The notes beneath the pieces were generated by a model. That model made no database searches, was not told the DNA's origin, and saw nothing but the letters and a program-made list of their open reading frames with translations. A stretch of DNA of 64,000 bases from Ilumatobacteraceae bacterium (lineage in GTDB: Bacteria > Actinomycetota > Acidimicrobiia > Acidimicrobiales > Iamiaceae): assembly GCA_025463265.1 (NCBI GenBank), contig JAOBWH010000123.1, forward strand, positions 17,970 to 81,969, given 5' to 3'. A program made the position numbers and the translations under genes. Below are positions 38,211-46,973 of the stretch, in pieces (within the stretch, counting starts at the first letter, position 1; each line of letters begins with the position of its first letter).

Positions 38211-39137
38211 GTGCCGGATCCCGCCCTGCCCGCTGCCGCCGCCGACGAGCAGCGGCACACCCCCGACCGCGAACCGCTCTGGAGCGAGAGCTGGTACCTC
38301 GACTTCGTCGACCCCGACCAGGGCATCGGCGGGTACGTCCGCCTCGGGCTCTACCCCGGCCAGCAGACCGCCTGGTACTGGGCGTGCGTGGTGGGTCCGG
38401 ACCGCCAGCTGGCCACGGTCATCGACCACGAGGTCGCCATCCCGGCGTCGCCCTCGCACGAGATCCGGACCGAGGGCCTCTGGGCCGACTACACGGTCGA
38501 GACCGCCCTCGACCACGTGTCCGTGGGCGTGGAGGCGTTCGCCGTCGGGGTCGACGATCCCGCCGAGGTCTACGGCGACCTGCGCGGCGACCGGGTCCCC
38601 CTGGGCTTCGATCTCGAGTGGGAGACCGACGGCGGAACCTTCGCCTATCCGGGCGTGACCCGCTACGAGGTGCCGTGCCGGGTCCACGGTGAGGTGCTCG
38701 TCGGCGCCGAGCGCTTCGAGATCGACGGCCACGGCCAGCGCGACCACTCGTGGGGCGTCCGCGACTGGTGGAGCTACGGCTGGAGCTGGACCGCCGGGCG
38801 GCTCGACGACGGCACCCGCTTCCACGCCGTCGACGTGCGCCTCGGGGCCGACGCCCTGTACGGCACGGGCTACGTCCAGAGCCCCGGCGGGCTCATGACC
38901 GCGGTCACCACCGTCGCCAACACCGCCGAGGTCGACGCCGAGGGCCTGCCGGTCGCCGCCACCTGGCAGCTGGGCGACCTGGATGTGGTGATCGAGCCGA
39001 TCGCCTTCTCGCCCGTGCTGCTCACCGCCCCGGACGGCCGCCTCAGCCGGTTCCCCCGCGCCTGGTGCCGCTTCACCGCATCCGACGGCCGGACGGGCCA
39101 CGGCTGGACGGAGTGGAACCAACCGCAGCTGGGCTAG
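38211..39137 (+). CDS. CrtC/DUF7064-like beta-barrel protein
   Basis: A 308-residue soluble protein of the two-lipocalin-like-barrel type found in hydroxyneurosporene hydratase (CrtC) relatives and actinobacterial DUF7064 proteins. The recognisable block is DGHGQRDHSWGVRDWWSYGW around residue 178, with ESWYLDFVDPDQGIGGYVRLGLYP at the start. There is no signal peptide. Relatives are suggested to act on isoprenoid or lipid substrates, but no substrate can be named here. The GTG follows AGGAG. Its stop lies inside the end of the convergent aftD-like gene (4-nt overlap). Confidence 0.78.
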   Translation: MPDPALPAAAADEQRHTPDREPLWSESWYLDFVDPDQGIGGYVRLGLYPGQQTAWYWACVVGPDRQLATVIDHEVAIPASPSHEIRTEGLWADYTVETALDHVSVGVEAFAVGVDDPAEVYGDLRGDRVPLGFDLEWETDGGTFAYPGVTRYEVPCRVHGEVLVGAERFEIDGHGQRDHSWGVRDWWSYGWSWTAGRLDDGTRFHAVDVRLGADALYGTGYVQSPGGLMTAVTTVANTAEVDAEGLPVAATWQLGDLDVVIEPIAFSPVLLTAPDGRLSRFPRAWCRFTASDGRTGHGWTEWNQPQLG

Positions 39138-42100
39138 GAGGCCGCTTCCGGTTCGGGCTCGACCGGTCCCTGTTCGGCCGAACCGGATCTGGCCGCGCGG
39201 TCGGGCAGCAGCGAGAGGGCGACGGCGACCACGGCGGTCACCGCCAGCGCCTGGGCCGGACCGGAGAACGTGCCGGTGGTGTCGCCCACATCGGCCCCGG
39301 CCCCGATGAAGGTGATGAGGCCGGCGCCGGCGGTGGCCGCCGCCGCGACGACCGGCAGCCGGCGGGATCGGGGCGGGAGCAGGGCGAGCGGTGCGGCGAC
39401 GAGCACCCACGGCCCGCCGAGGGCGACACCGGCGAGCACCACGAGGGCCCACACCACGGGGGTGGGCCAAGCCCGCTCGCCGAGCGGCAGCAGCGATCGG
39501 CGGCGGGCACGGACGAGCGCAGCGCCGACGAGCAGCGCGAGGGCGAGGAGCCCCAGTGCCAGACCAGCCCGCTGCAGACCGGCTGGCCGGTAGCGGAGCT
39601 CGAGGGTGCCCGCCGATCCCGCCGGCACCTTCCAGCCCTGGCGCCACCCATCGACGCGGATCGGGGTGAGCTGCTCGCCGTCGAGGGTGGCGATCCAGCC
39701 GTCGTTCAGGTTCTCGGTGGTCGCCACGATCGCTGCGTCGCCCGCCCCGAGCTCGATCGTGCGCGACTCCGAGCCCCACGAACCGGCTCGGACGGTGCGG
39801 GCCTCGGGCGGGGCCGGCACCCCGTCGGCCGGCTCGATGACGAGGGTCGACGTGAGCAGTGCACCGCCGGTGGCGGTCACCCGGTGGGTCCCGGGACGGA
39901 GGGCGACGGGGTCGCAGGCCGTCCACCCGATCGGTGCGCCGTCGAGCAGCGAACCGACCGTGGCGGAAGCCCGGGTGGCGATCGTGCGACCGTCGAGCGA
40001 CACGGGCGGCCCATCGCCGCAGCCCAGCGTCACGGGCGCCTCGCGATCGGGCACCGAAGCGGTCCGGCCGAGCAGGGCGGGGACGGAGATCTCAGCCACG
40101 GCGACCTGGCGGGTGGCGGCAGGATCGGTGACAGCAGGGGGGAAGGCGACGGTGATCTGGTCGGTGGTGGTCGACGGGATGGACACGCGGCCGCTGGCGT
40201 CGAGGGGCCGTTCGTAGCTCGTCGCTCCCGCCGTGACGATGACGCGATCCACCGGATCGGCGACGCCGCCGAGCACCGCCACGTCGAGTGTGTCGACCGG
40301 CACCGGTCCGTCCCAGCGCAGGGTGATGGCCGGCGGCGTCACCTCCGGCGCGCTGAGCCAGGCCGTGAGCGGGTCGCCGTCGACGGCGGCCGTCGGGGCG
40401 AAGGACGGCAGGCGGCGCTGCTGCGACGTGGCCGTGACCTCGATGGCCCCGTCCGCGGGTCCGGCGGAGGGGACAGCGGTGGCGAGCAGGGCGTCGAGCT
40501 CGTCACCCGGTGCTGCGGTCGCCGTGCCGTGCAGACCGGCCTCCGCGGCACCGCCCCAGCGGAACTCGCGGTCGAGCTCGGCCTGCTCATCCCGGCGGAG
40601 CAGCGAGAACCGGTCGAAGCGGTCCCGCGACAGGCTCACGACGTCGGCGCCGCCGTGGCCGTCGCGACCGTCGGCGGGGGAGGGAACGATGAGGGGCCGG
40701 CGGATCTCGACGCCGTCGATCTCGATCTCGCTGATGCCGACCCGGGCGACGGGCTTGGCCCCGATGACCTCATCGATCACCACCCGGATCGTCTCCGTCT
40801 CCCCGGCAGGCAGGTCGACGGTGACGGAGCCGTCCGGCCCGATGGTCCCCTCGACGGTTCCCTGGTCGGTCACGACGCGCACCCGGCCGATGTGCTTGCC
40901 GGTCGTCTCGGGGATGCGGACGGTCACCGACCGGACGTCGACGGGCTGGTCGAGGTCGGCCTGGATCCACTCACCGGCGTTGCCCTTCGCCGGGCCCCAC
41001 GCCGTCGCCGGATCGCCGTCGAACGCGTGGAACGGCTGCTGCTCGGGTCGCAGCGACTGCCGCGGCCGACGGCTGTCGGTCAGTGCGGCGGCGCCGTCGA
41101 CCCGGGCGGACGTCAGCCCCTCGGGCGACCCGGTGGGCCACCGGTCCACCGGCGTGGTCCCGCTGAGGGGCGACACCTCGTCGGGGGTCAGCGTGTAGGT
41201 GGCGTTGTCGCGGATGGATCCGAACAGCACGTCGCGCCGGCGGGCGGTGTCGGTGGCGACCAGGAGCGGGTCGGGGAGGGTGCGGGCACCGTCGTCGAGC
41301 GCCAGCACGACGGCCCGACCCTCGGTCAGCTCCGGCTCGAGATCGAGCACCGCTTCGGGTCCGCCGCTGGTGACCGCCGCCTCTGCTGCGGGGTAGGCGG
41401 TGGCTCGGTCGACGGGGTCGGGCACCTCGTAGATGTCGACGGTGCGGAACGCCTCGGTGGCGGCGGTGCCGGGTGCGGCGGAGAGACGGTGGTCGCCGCC
41501 GGTCTCGGTCTCCACCGGGCCGAAGGATGCGACGACCTCCAGCTCCGGTGCGGTGGCGAGGAGGCGGCGCACGGACGCCGGGCTGGGGCCGCCGGAGCGC
41601 ACCGGGTCGAGGTCGTTGCGGACCAGCAGGTGGCGGACGCCGGATCGCTGGAGCGCGGTCACGAAACCTGGCGGGAGGGCGTCGCGCTGGAGCGCCGTGT
41701 CCACGGCGTCGAGCAGGCGGGTCGATCCGTTGCCGCCGAGGGGGATCAGGTCGCGCACCGCCCAGTCCGACCCCTGGATCGACGAGATGGGCTCGTCGAG
41801 CGGGCGTCCCCACCGGTACTCGCCGAAGGCGGATCCGGGGAGCAGGAGCGTGCGGCCGCCCTCGTCGTGCGCGTCGAGCCAGGCGCCGGCGTCGCGCCAG
41901 GCCGCGGGGACGTCGACGAAGGACCCTGGTGCGGTGAGCTGGCCCCGGGCGGCCGGGGCCACCGCCAACCCGATCAGCACGAGGGCCAGAGCGGGTACCG
42001 TCGCCGACCGCCAGGCCGGGCCCAGCCGCTCGCCCGCCCGTGGCCGGCGATCCGACGTCGAGCCGCGGCGCAAGGTGGCGGCCGAACCCACCGTGACCAG

Positions 42101-43234
42101 GTGCCCGAGCCCGATGGCGAGGGGGAGGCGGACGACGGCGGCGAACTTGTGGACGTTGCGGAACGGGACCAGGACGCCGTCGAGGAGCTGCTGCACGGTG
42201 CCGTCGAACGGCCCGCCCCAGGCTCCGGCGTACCCGATGCCCATGGCGACGGCCCCGAGCACCAGCGACGGGACCAGCCAGGCCCGCCCGGGGGCGTCGC
42301 GTCGGGCGATGCCCGCCAGCCCCAGGGCGGCCAGGCCCGTCGTGCCGGCGATCGCCAGGCGGTCGGCCGAGAGGGCCCAGCCGCCGGGGAGCCACGGGCC
42401 GGCATCGGTCTGGATGAACGACAGCCAGTTGCCCGTCCCCCGCAGCACCTCGGTCCCCGATTCGGTCCAGGTGGTGAGCGACGACTGCTCGGTGAAGTCC
42501 GTGAAGCGCAGGCCGTACCGGACCGACACGAGGAGCGGGATGATCCACCAGAGGGTGGCGGCCACCGCCCCGGCGACCCACCAGCCGAACAGGCGGCGCC
42601 GAGCCGGGCCCGGTGCCCGGGTGGTGAACCAGATGACCACGAGCGGGAGCACGGCGAACGCCGAGGCCCCGTTCACCCCGCCCATCGCAGCGATCCACAG
42701 CGCGGAGCGGGCCGCGGTCCGTCGAGGGCTGGCGCCGGCGGGCGCGGTCAGGAGCGGGACGAGGACCCACGGCGCGAGGGCGTAGGGGAGCTGCCCGGCC
42801 GACTGGAACGCCGCCACCGACAAGGTCGCCGGAGCGAGCGCATAGGCCCACGCGGCGACGATCCGGCCGCCGGCGGAGCCGACGCCGACCGCTCGTGCGA
42901 CGCGGTGCGCGCCCCACAGCGACACGACGAGCACGAGCGAGATCCACAACCGCTGGACGAGCCACGGCGGCACCGCCAGCTCGTGGCCGATCGTGGTGAA
43001 CGCCCCCATCGGGAAGAGGTAGCCGACCGCCTGGTTCTGGACCCGGCCGAACCCGGCGCTCGGATCCCAGGCGGTGAGCGCACGGCCCAGGTAGGTGACC
43101 GGATCGAGCAGCACGTCGAGCTTGGTCTCGGGCACGATCCGGCCCGGGGCCTGGAGCAGCACGAGCCCGGTGATGGCGGCCGATGACAGCCACATCGCTC
43201 TCCGCTCGCGGCTGTTCAGCCCGACACCGTCCAC
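39134..43234 (-). CDS. AftD-type (DUF3367) arabinofuranosyltransferase
   Basis: A 1366-residue GT-C glycosyltransferase resembling mycobacterial AftD, which transfers arabinofuranose from decaprenyl-phosphoryl-arabinose to arabinan outside the membrane. About 11 N-terminal transmembrane helices span residues 10-420, and a single C-terminal helix group lies near 1230-1330. The large extracytoplasmic part carries two discoidin/carbohydrate-binding-like modules, AFDGDPATAWGP near 735 and AAVDGDPLTAWLS near 950. The size and architecture match AftD (about 1400 residues). The GTG at 43234 lies 7 nt after a TAGACC box. The donor and acceptor in this organism are inferred from the family. Confidence 0.87.
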   Translation of the reverse strand: MDGVGLNSRERRAMWLSSAAITGLVLLQAPGRIVPETKLDVLLDPVTYLGRALTAWDPSAGFGRVQNQAVGYLFPMGAFTTIGHELAVPPWLVQRLWISLVLVVSLWGAHRVARAVGVGSAGGRIVAAWAYALAPATLSVAAFQSAGQLPYALAPWVLVPLLTAPAGASPRRTAARSALWIAAMGGVNGASAFAVLPLVVIWFTTRAPGPARRRLFGWWVAGAVAATLWWIIPLLVSVRYGLRFTDFTEQSSLTTWTESGTEVLRGTGNWLSFIQTDAGPWLPGGWALSADRLAIAGTTGLAALGLAGIARRDAPGRAWLVPSLVLGAVAMGIGYAGAWGGPFDGTVQQLLDGVLVPFRNVHKFAAVVRLPLAIGLGHLVTVGSAATLRRGSTSDRRPRAGERLGPAWRSATVPALALVLIGLAVAPAARGQLTAPGSFVDVPAAWRDAGAWLDAHDEGGRTLLLPGSAFGEYRWGRPLDEPISSIQGSDWAVRDLIPLGGNGSTRLLDAVDTALQRDALPPGFVTALQRSGVRHLLVRNDLDPVRSGGPSPASVRRLLATAPELEVVASFGPVETETGGDHRLSAAPGTAATEAFRTVDIYEVPDPVDRATAYPAAEAAVTSGGPEAVLDLEPELTEGRAVVLALDDGARTLPDPLLVATDTARRRDVLFGSIRDNATYTLTPDEVSPLSGTTPVDRWPTGSPEGLTSARVDGAAALTDSRRPRQSLRPEQQPFHAFDGDPATAWGPAKGNAGEWIQADLDQPVDVRSVTVRIPETTGKHIGRVRVVTDQGTVEGTIGPDGSVTVDLPAGETETIRVVIDEVIGAKPVARVGISEIEIDGVEIRRPLIVPSPADGRDGHGGADVVSLSRDRFDRFSLLRRDEQAELDREFRWGGAAEAGLHGTATAAPGDELDALLATAVPSAGPADGAIEVTATSQQRRLPSFAPTAAVDGDPLTAWLSAPEVTPPAITLRWDGPVPVDTLDVAVLGGVADPVDRVIVTAGATSYERPLDASGRVSIPSTTTDQITVAFPPAVTDPAATRQVAVAEISVPALLGRTASVPDREAPVTLGCGDGPPVSLDGRTIATRASATVGSLLDGAPIGWTACDPVALRPGTHRVTATGGALLTSTLVIEPADGVPAPPEARTVRAGSWGSESRTIELGAGDAAIVATTENLNDGWIATLDGEQLTPIRVDGWRQGWKVPAGSAGTLELRYRPAGLQRAGLALGLLALALLVGAALVRARRRSLLPLGERAWPTPVVWALVVLAGVALGGPWVLVAAPLALLPPRSRRLPVVAAAATAGAGLITFIGAGADVGDTTGTFSGPAQALAVTAVVAVALSLLPDRAARSGSAEQGPVEPEPEAAS

Positions 43235-43241
43235 CGGCGAG

Positions 43242-43247
43242 GGTCTA
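43242..43247 (-). promoter_or_regulatory. -10-like box TAGACC of aftD-like gene
   Basis: TAGACC on the minus strand ends 7 nt before the GTG at 43234. It overlaps a weaker TAGTGC on the plus strand, so the divergent genes share one CTAG core. Confidence 0.4.
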
Positions 43248-43283
43248 GTGCAGGCGCATCGCTGCGGCCGGGCACCGCCCTCG

Positions 43284-44546
43284 GTGCTGACCGACCAGAC
43301 CTACGATGCCGCGATCGAAGCCGCTCGTTCCGAAGCCATCTTCACCGCCGGAGATCCCGCCGCACCCGTCGTCCGCTTCCCGACGTTCGAGGGGATCCGG
43401 GCGCTGTGCGCCTTCGGTGTGCTGGCGTACCACGCCGGCACCTTCACCGGGGTCACGTGGGGTCGCGATGCGTCGGTCGGCGGCCTCGGCCCGTGGATCC
43501 AGCACCTCAACGTCGGCGTCAGCATCTTCTTCGTCCTCTCGGGGTTCCTGCTGTTCCGGCCGTTCGTCCTCGCGCACCTCGGCGCCACGGCCCGCCCCCG
43601 GATCCGCAGCTACCTGTGGCGGCGCCTGGTCCGCATCTACCCGGCGTACTGGGTCGCGCTGTTCCTCAGCACGCTGATCCTCGACCTGGACCTCGGAGAC
43701 TGGTGGGGTCACGTCCGCTTCTACTCGTTGACCCAGATCTACTGGGGCGACACCGTGCTGGGCGGCCTGGTCCAGGCCTGGACGCTGGCCACCGAGGTGT
43801 CCTTCTACCTGTTCCTGCCGGTCTGGGTGCTGGTGGTGTGCCGCAGCGGCGGGACGGTGGCCCAGCGGGTCCGCCAGCACTACGCCGGGCTCGCCGTGCT
43901 CTACGCGACGGGGCTGGTGGTGCGCGGGATGCTCCGGGCCGGCGACCACAGCATCGGCTACGGCACCCTCGCCGCCAACTGCGATCTGTTCGCGATCGGG
44001 ATGGCGTTGGCGGTGGCCAGCGCCGCCGCCCAGGTGCGCGGCCGGGCACCGGGCGGTCTGGCCCGCACGGTCGGCGAGCAGCCGGCGCTGGCGTGGCTGG
44101 CGGCAGCCTGCTGCTACGCCGGGGTGGTCAGCCTGCGGTACCCGTACGGCTTCGACCCGCCGTCGGTCAGCCAGGAGGTGGTGCGCGAGGTGCTGTTCGG
44201 GTTCGTCGCCGCGCTGGTGGTGGCCCCGGGGGTGTTCGGCCGGCAGGACCGGGGCGCGCTGCGCCGGGTCCTGCGCTGGCGGCCGCTGGTCGGCGCCGGG
44301 ATCGTGTCCTACGGCATCTACCTCTGGCACCTGACGGTCATGATCGAGCTGGACGAGCCGGGATCGTGGCTGAGCTCGCCGTCGTTCGTCACCCTGACGC
44401 TGGCCACGGCGGTGATCGCCACCGCCATCGCGGCGGTGAGCTGGTTCGTGGTCGAACGGCCCCTCCTGCAGCGCGTCCGCCGCCGACGGCGCCCGCCGGG
44501 ACCGGTCGACGAGCCGCAGCCCCAGACGCCGGTGGAGCAGGGCTGA
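43284..44546 (+). CDS. membrane acyltransferase family 3 protein
   Basis: A 420-residue polytopic acyltransferase of the OafA/NodX type, which moves acyl groups from CoA onto cell-surface glycans or lipids. Around ten transmembrane segments are present. The first blocks are FEGIRALCAFGVLAYHAGTF (R and H of the active site) and SIFFVLSGFLLFRPFVLA, then RRLVRIYPAYWVAL and WTLATEVSFYLFLPV. The C-terminus is Arg-rich and then acidic. Two GTG codons (43248 and 43284) could be used; 43284 gives the shorter, more typical N-terminus. It is divergent from the AftD-like gene. Confidence 0.87.
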   Translation: MLTDQTYDAAIEAARSEAIFTAGDPAAPVVRFPTFEGIRALCAFGVLAYHAGTFTGVTWGRDASVGGLGPWIQHLNVGVSIFFVLSGFLLFRPFVLAHLGATARPRIRSYLWRRLVRIYPAYWVALFLSTLILDLDLGDWWGHVRFYSLTQIYWGDTVLGGLVQAWTLATEVSFYLFLPVWVLVVCRSGGTVAQRVRQHYAGLAVLYATGLVVRGMLRAGDHSIGYGTLAANCDLFAIGMALAVASAAAQVRGRAPGGLARTVGEQPALAWLAAACCYAGVVSLRYPYGFDPPSVSQEVVREVLFGFVAALVVAPGVFGRQDRGALRRVLRWRPLVGAGIVSYGIYLWHLTVMIELDEPGSWLSSPSFVTLTLATAVIATAIAAVSWFVVERPLLQRVRRRRRPPGPVDEPQPQTPVEQG

Positions 44547-44560
44547 GGCAGACCATCGTC

Positions 44561-44566
44561 TAGGGT
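44561..44566 (+). promoter_or_regulatory. -10 box TAGGGT of the envelope gene operon
   Basis: TAGGGT lies 60 nt before the GTG at 44627. It would drive a run of at least six overlapping genes up to the flippase. Confidence 0.6.
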
Positions 44567-44581
44567 CGCCCCCTGACGAAT

Positions 44582-44607
44582 GCTCCAGCACACCCGGTTG
44601 CTGGAGC
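44582..44607 (+). promoter_or_regulatory. leader hairpin GCTCCAGCA-N8-TGCTGGAGC
   Basis: Perfect 9-bp arms with an 8-nt loop occupy the 5' leader between the TAGGGT promoter and the GGGGAG ribosome site. This could stabilise the leader or act as a regulatory structure. No riboswitch class is recognised. Confidence 0.5.
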
Positions 44608-44626
44608 CCTGGCGCGGGGAGCGTAC

Positions 44627-45358
44627 GTGAGCGACTTCGACGACGAGCCCACCGAGGGCCTCGAAGCCACCGATGAGACCGGTCCGGAGGCCAACGCCCC
44701 CAAACCGGCCAAGAAGCCGCGCCCGCAGCCCGTCGCCGACGACGACTGGGACGACGACTGGGATGATGATGACGACGGCGGCCGGGGCTCGAAGCGCGAC
44801 CTGACGCTGGTGTACGCCATCGTCGCCGCCGCCATCGTGATCGTCCTGGCGGTCGTGCTGACCCGTCCGAAGGACGACAACGGCACCGCGTCGAACGGCA
44901 ACGGCGACAACCCGGCGCAGACCACCGCGCCGGCCGAAGCGGTCAAGAACTGGCAGGGCCCGGTGGGCGACGCGGTGGGCGAGAACGGCAAGGACGCCCA
45001 GAAGCGCGCCGAGGAAGCCGAAGGCGTCTACATCTGGACCGACTTCGGCGGCTGGCACCTCCGCAACAACGGCGCCGAGGAGGTCACGGTCAAGGTGACC
45101 GCCGACCAGGTCCGCATGAAGAAGACCGACGACGGCGACGACGGCGACGAGGACGGCGACGCGCCGTTCGCCACCGAGACCACCGTGACCCTGGCTGCGG
45201 GCGAGGGCAAGGAGGGCACCGGCCTCGACCTCGGCAACTCGGAGTCCGCCACGTTCACCGTCTCGATCGGCGGCAAGAACGCGCCGGCCGACCAGATCTT
45301 CCTCGGCGGCGCCGAGGGCGTCGCCGACCAGAACCCCGTGACGTTCGTCAAGTCCTAG
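44627..45358 (+). CDS. single-pass membrane protein with acidic N-terminus, unknown function
   Basis: A 243-residue protein with a very acidic cytoplasmic head (DDDWDDDWDDDDDGG), one transmembrane helix (LVYAIVAAAIVIVLAVVL, about 62-79) and an extracytoplasmic domain of beta-like strands with an acidic insert (TDDGDDGDEDGD). No domain family is recognised. The placement just after the -10 box and hairpin, as the first gene of the envelope operon, suggests a structural or scaffolding role. The GTG follows GGGGAG. Its TAG stop overlaps the next GTG by one base (TAGTG). Confidence 0.8.
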   Translation: MSDFDDEPTEGLEATDETGPEANAPKPAKKPRPQPVADDDWDDDWDDDDDGGRGSKRDLTLVYAIVAAAIVIVLAVVLTRPKDDNGTASNGNGDNPAQTTAPAEAVKNWQGPVGDAVGENGKDAQKRAEEAEGVYIWTDFGGWHLRNNGAEEVTVKVTADQVRMKKTDDGDDGDEDGDAPFATETTVTLAAGEGKEGTGLDLGNSESATFTVSIGGKNAPADQIFLGGAEGVADQNPVTFVKS

Positions 45359-46125
45359 TGGCCGCCGTCGCGCCTGTGGCGCCGGTCGGTCGCCCGTCCG
45401 CCGCCCACCCGACCGGGATCCGCCGCTCGTGGCAGATCTTCCAGGCGATGCGGCGCGAGCAGGTCGACCCCAACGGGACCTACGCCTTCCTCGCCGACGA
45501 CACCGCCCGGATGCTCCACCGCTACCTGCCGCTCGCCGGCGCCACGGCCATCGACGTCGGTGGCGGCCCCGGCTACACCGCCGAGGCCCTGCGCGCCGCA
45601 GGAGCGGCGGCGTTCACGGTGGACCCGTTCGTGGAGGAGCTCTCGCTTCACGGCCGCACTCCGGTCGACGCCGTGGTGGGGGACGGTCTGCGCCTGCCGG
45701 TGGCGGACGGGGCGCTCGACCTGGCGTGCACGCTCAACGCGCTCGAGCACGTCGCCACACCCTGGTCGTTCCTCGAGGAGCTGGTCCGCGTGGTGCGCAG
45801 CGGCGGGATCGTCTTCGTGGGCGTCACCAACTGGCTGTCGCCGTGGGGCGGGCACGAGACGTCGCCCTGGCACTACCTGGGTGGCGAGCGAGCCGCCCGG
45901 CGCTACCACGCCAAGCGCGGCGTCGAGCCCAAGAACCGGTACGGCACGTCGCTGTTCCCGGTGGGCATCGGCGAGATCCTGCACTGGGCCGACGGGTGCG
46001 GCGATGTCCGCGTCGTCGACGCCTTCCCCCGCTACTACCCCCGGTGGTGCCGACCCCTGGTCGCCGTCCCGGGCATCCGCGAGGTCGCCACCTGGAACCT
46101 CGGCCTGGTCCTGGAGCGCCGATGA
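45358..46125 (+). CDS. class I SAM-dependent methyltransferase
   Basis: A 255-residue methyltransferase. The SAM motif I is AIDVGGGPGYTAEALRAAG (about residue 64), followed by VVGDGLRLPVADGALDLACTLNALEHV. The N-terminal region (SWQIFQAMRREQVDPNGTYAFLADDT) and C-terminal FPRYYPRWCRPLV resemble the mycobacterial Rv0224c-type protein, encoded near aftD in M. tuberculosis. It may methylate a glycan or lipid intermediate. It overlaps its neighbours: TAGTG upstream and ATGA with the GT2 gene downstream. Confidence 0.88.
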   Translation: MAAVAPVAPVGRPSAAHPTGIRRSWQIFQAMRREQVDPNGTYAFLADDTARMLHRYLPLAGATAIDVGGGPGYTAEALRAAGAAAFTVDPFVEELSLHGRTPVDAVVGDGLRLPVADGALDLACTLNALEHVATPWSFLEELVRVVRSGGIVFVGVTNWLSPWGGHETSPWHYLGGERAARRYHAKRGVEPKNRYGTSLFPVGIGEILHWADGCGDVRVVDAFPRYYPRWCRPLVAVPGIREVATWNLGLVLERR

Positions 46126-46973
46126 GCGAGCAGTCCACCCCGTCACCTGAGCGGCCGATGGTGTCGGTGGTCGTCCCCGTGAAGGACTCGATCCGCACGA
46201 TCGAGGCCTGCCTGCGGTCGATCCGCGCCCAGACCTGGGAGCCGCTCGAGCTGGTGGTGATCGACAACTTCAGCACCGACGGGACCTGGGAGGTCGTGCA
46301 GGAGCTGGCCCACCACGCCGAGCAGGCCGGACCCGAGCGCAGCGCCCAGCGGAACCTCGGGATCGAACGGGCCCAGGGCCCCTGGATCCTCTGGATCGAC
46401 GCCGACATGGAGCTGCCGCCCACGATCATCGAGCGGGCGATGGACGCGGTCGCATCCGAGGGCGCCGACGGCGTCTTCATCCCCGAGGTCACCGTGGGCG
46501 ACGGGTACTGGACGGCCTGCCGGGCTCTCGAGCGGTCGTGCTGCGTCGAGGAGATCCTCGTGCAGTCGCCCCGGCTGGTGCGACGCGACTACCTCCGCGA
46601 GACCGGCGGGTTCCTCGAGTCCCTCTCGGGCACCGAGGATGCCGAGCTGCGGTCGCGCATGATCCACGATGGCTGCCAGCTGGCGTGGATCCCGGACCTC
46701 ATCGTCCACGACGAGGGTCGGATGTCGCTCGGGTTCATCTGGTCGAAGCGCTACTACTACGGGCGGGGCCTCAAGAAGTACAAGGCGCAGCACCCGGGTG
46801 CGCTCAGCGAGCAGGCCGGTTCGGCCGTGGGGGCGTACCGCCGCCACTGGCGCCGCCTCGCGGCCAAGCCGACGGTGGCGGCGGGGGTGGTCTTCCTGCG
46901 CGCGGGCGAGTTCGCCGCCTACGGCATCGGCGCGGCCCTGGGTGCGCTGGAGCGCCCCGACGAGGCACCGTGA
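46122..46973 (+). CDS. GT2-family glycosyltransferase
   Basis: A 283-residue GT-A fold glycosyltransferase. It opens VSVVVPVKDSIRTIEACLRSIRAQTWEPLELVVIDNFSTDGTW, with the metal motif WIDADMELPP and the acceptor ETGGFLESLSGTEDAELRSRM. There is no long transmembrane part, so it is probably a peripheral membrane enzyme using a nucleotide sugar on the cytoplasmic face. It overlaps both neighbours (ATGA with the methyltransferase, GTGA with the AftD-like gene). ORF track start 45429 lies inside the methyltransferase gene. Confidence 0.9.
   Translation: MSEQSTPSPERPMVSVVVPVKDSIRTIEACLRSIRAQTWEPLELVVIDNFSTDGTWEVVQELAHHAEQAGPERSAQRNLGIERAQGPWILWIDADMELPPTIIERAMDAVASEGADGVFIPEVTVGDGYWTACRALERSCCVEEILVQSPRLVRRDYLRETGGFLESLSGTEDAELRSRMIHDGCQLAWIPDLIVHDEGRMSLGFIWSKRYYYGRGLKKYKAQHPGALSEQAGSAVGAYRRHWRRLAAKPTVAAGVVFLRAGEFAAYGIGAALGALERPDEAP

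Noticed and set aside
38750-43186. 1478-residue ORF opposite the AftD-like gene
   Set aside because: Composition is dominated by Gly/Arg/Asp/Val with no hydrophobic segments or domains. The opposite strand encodes a coherent membrane glycosyltransferase.
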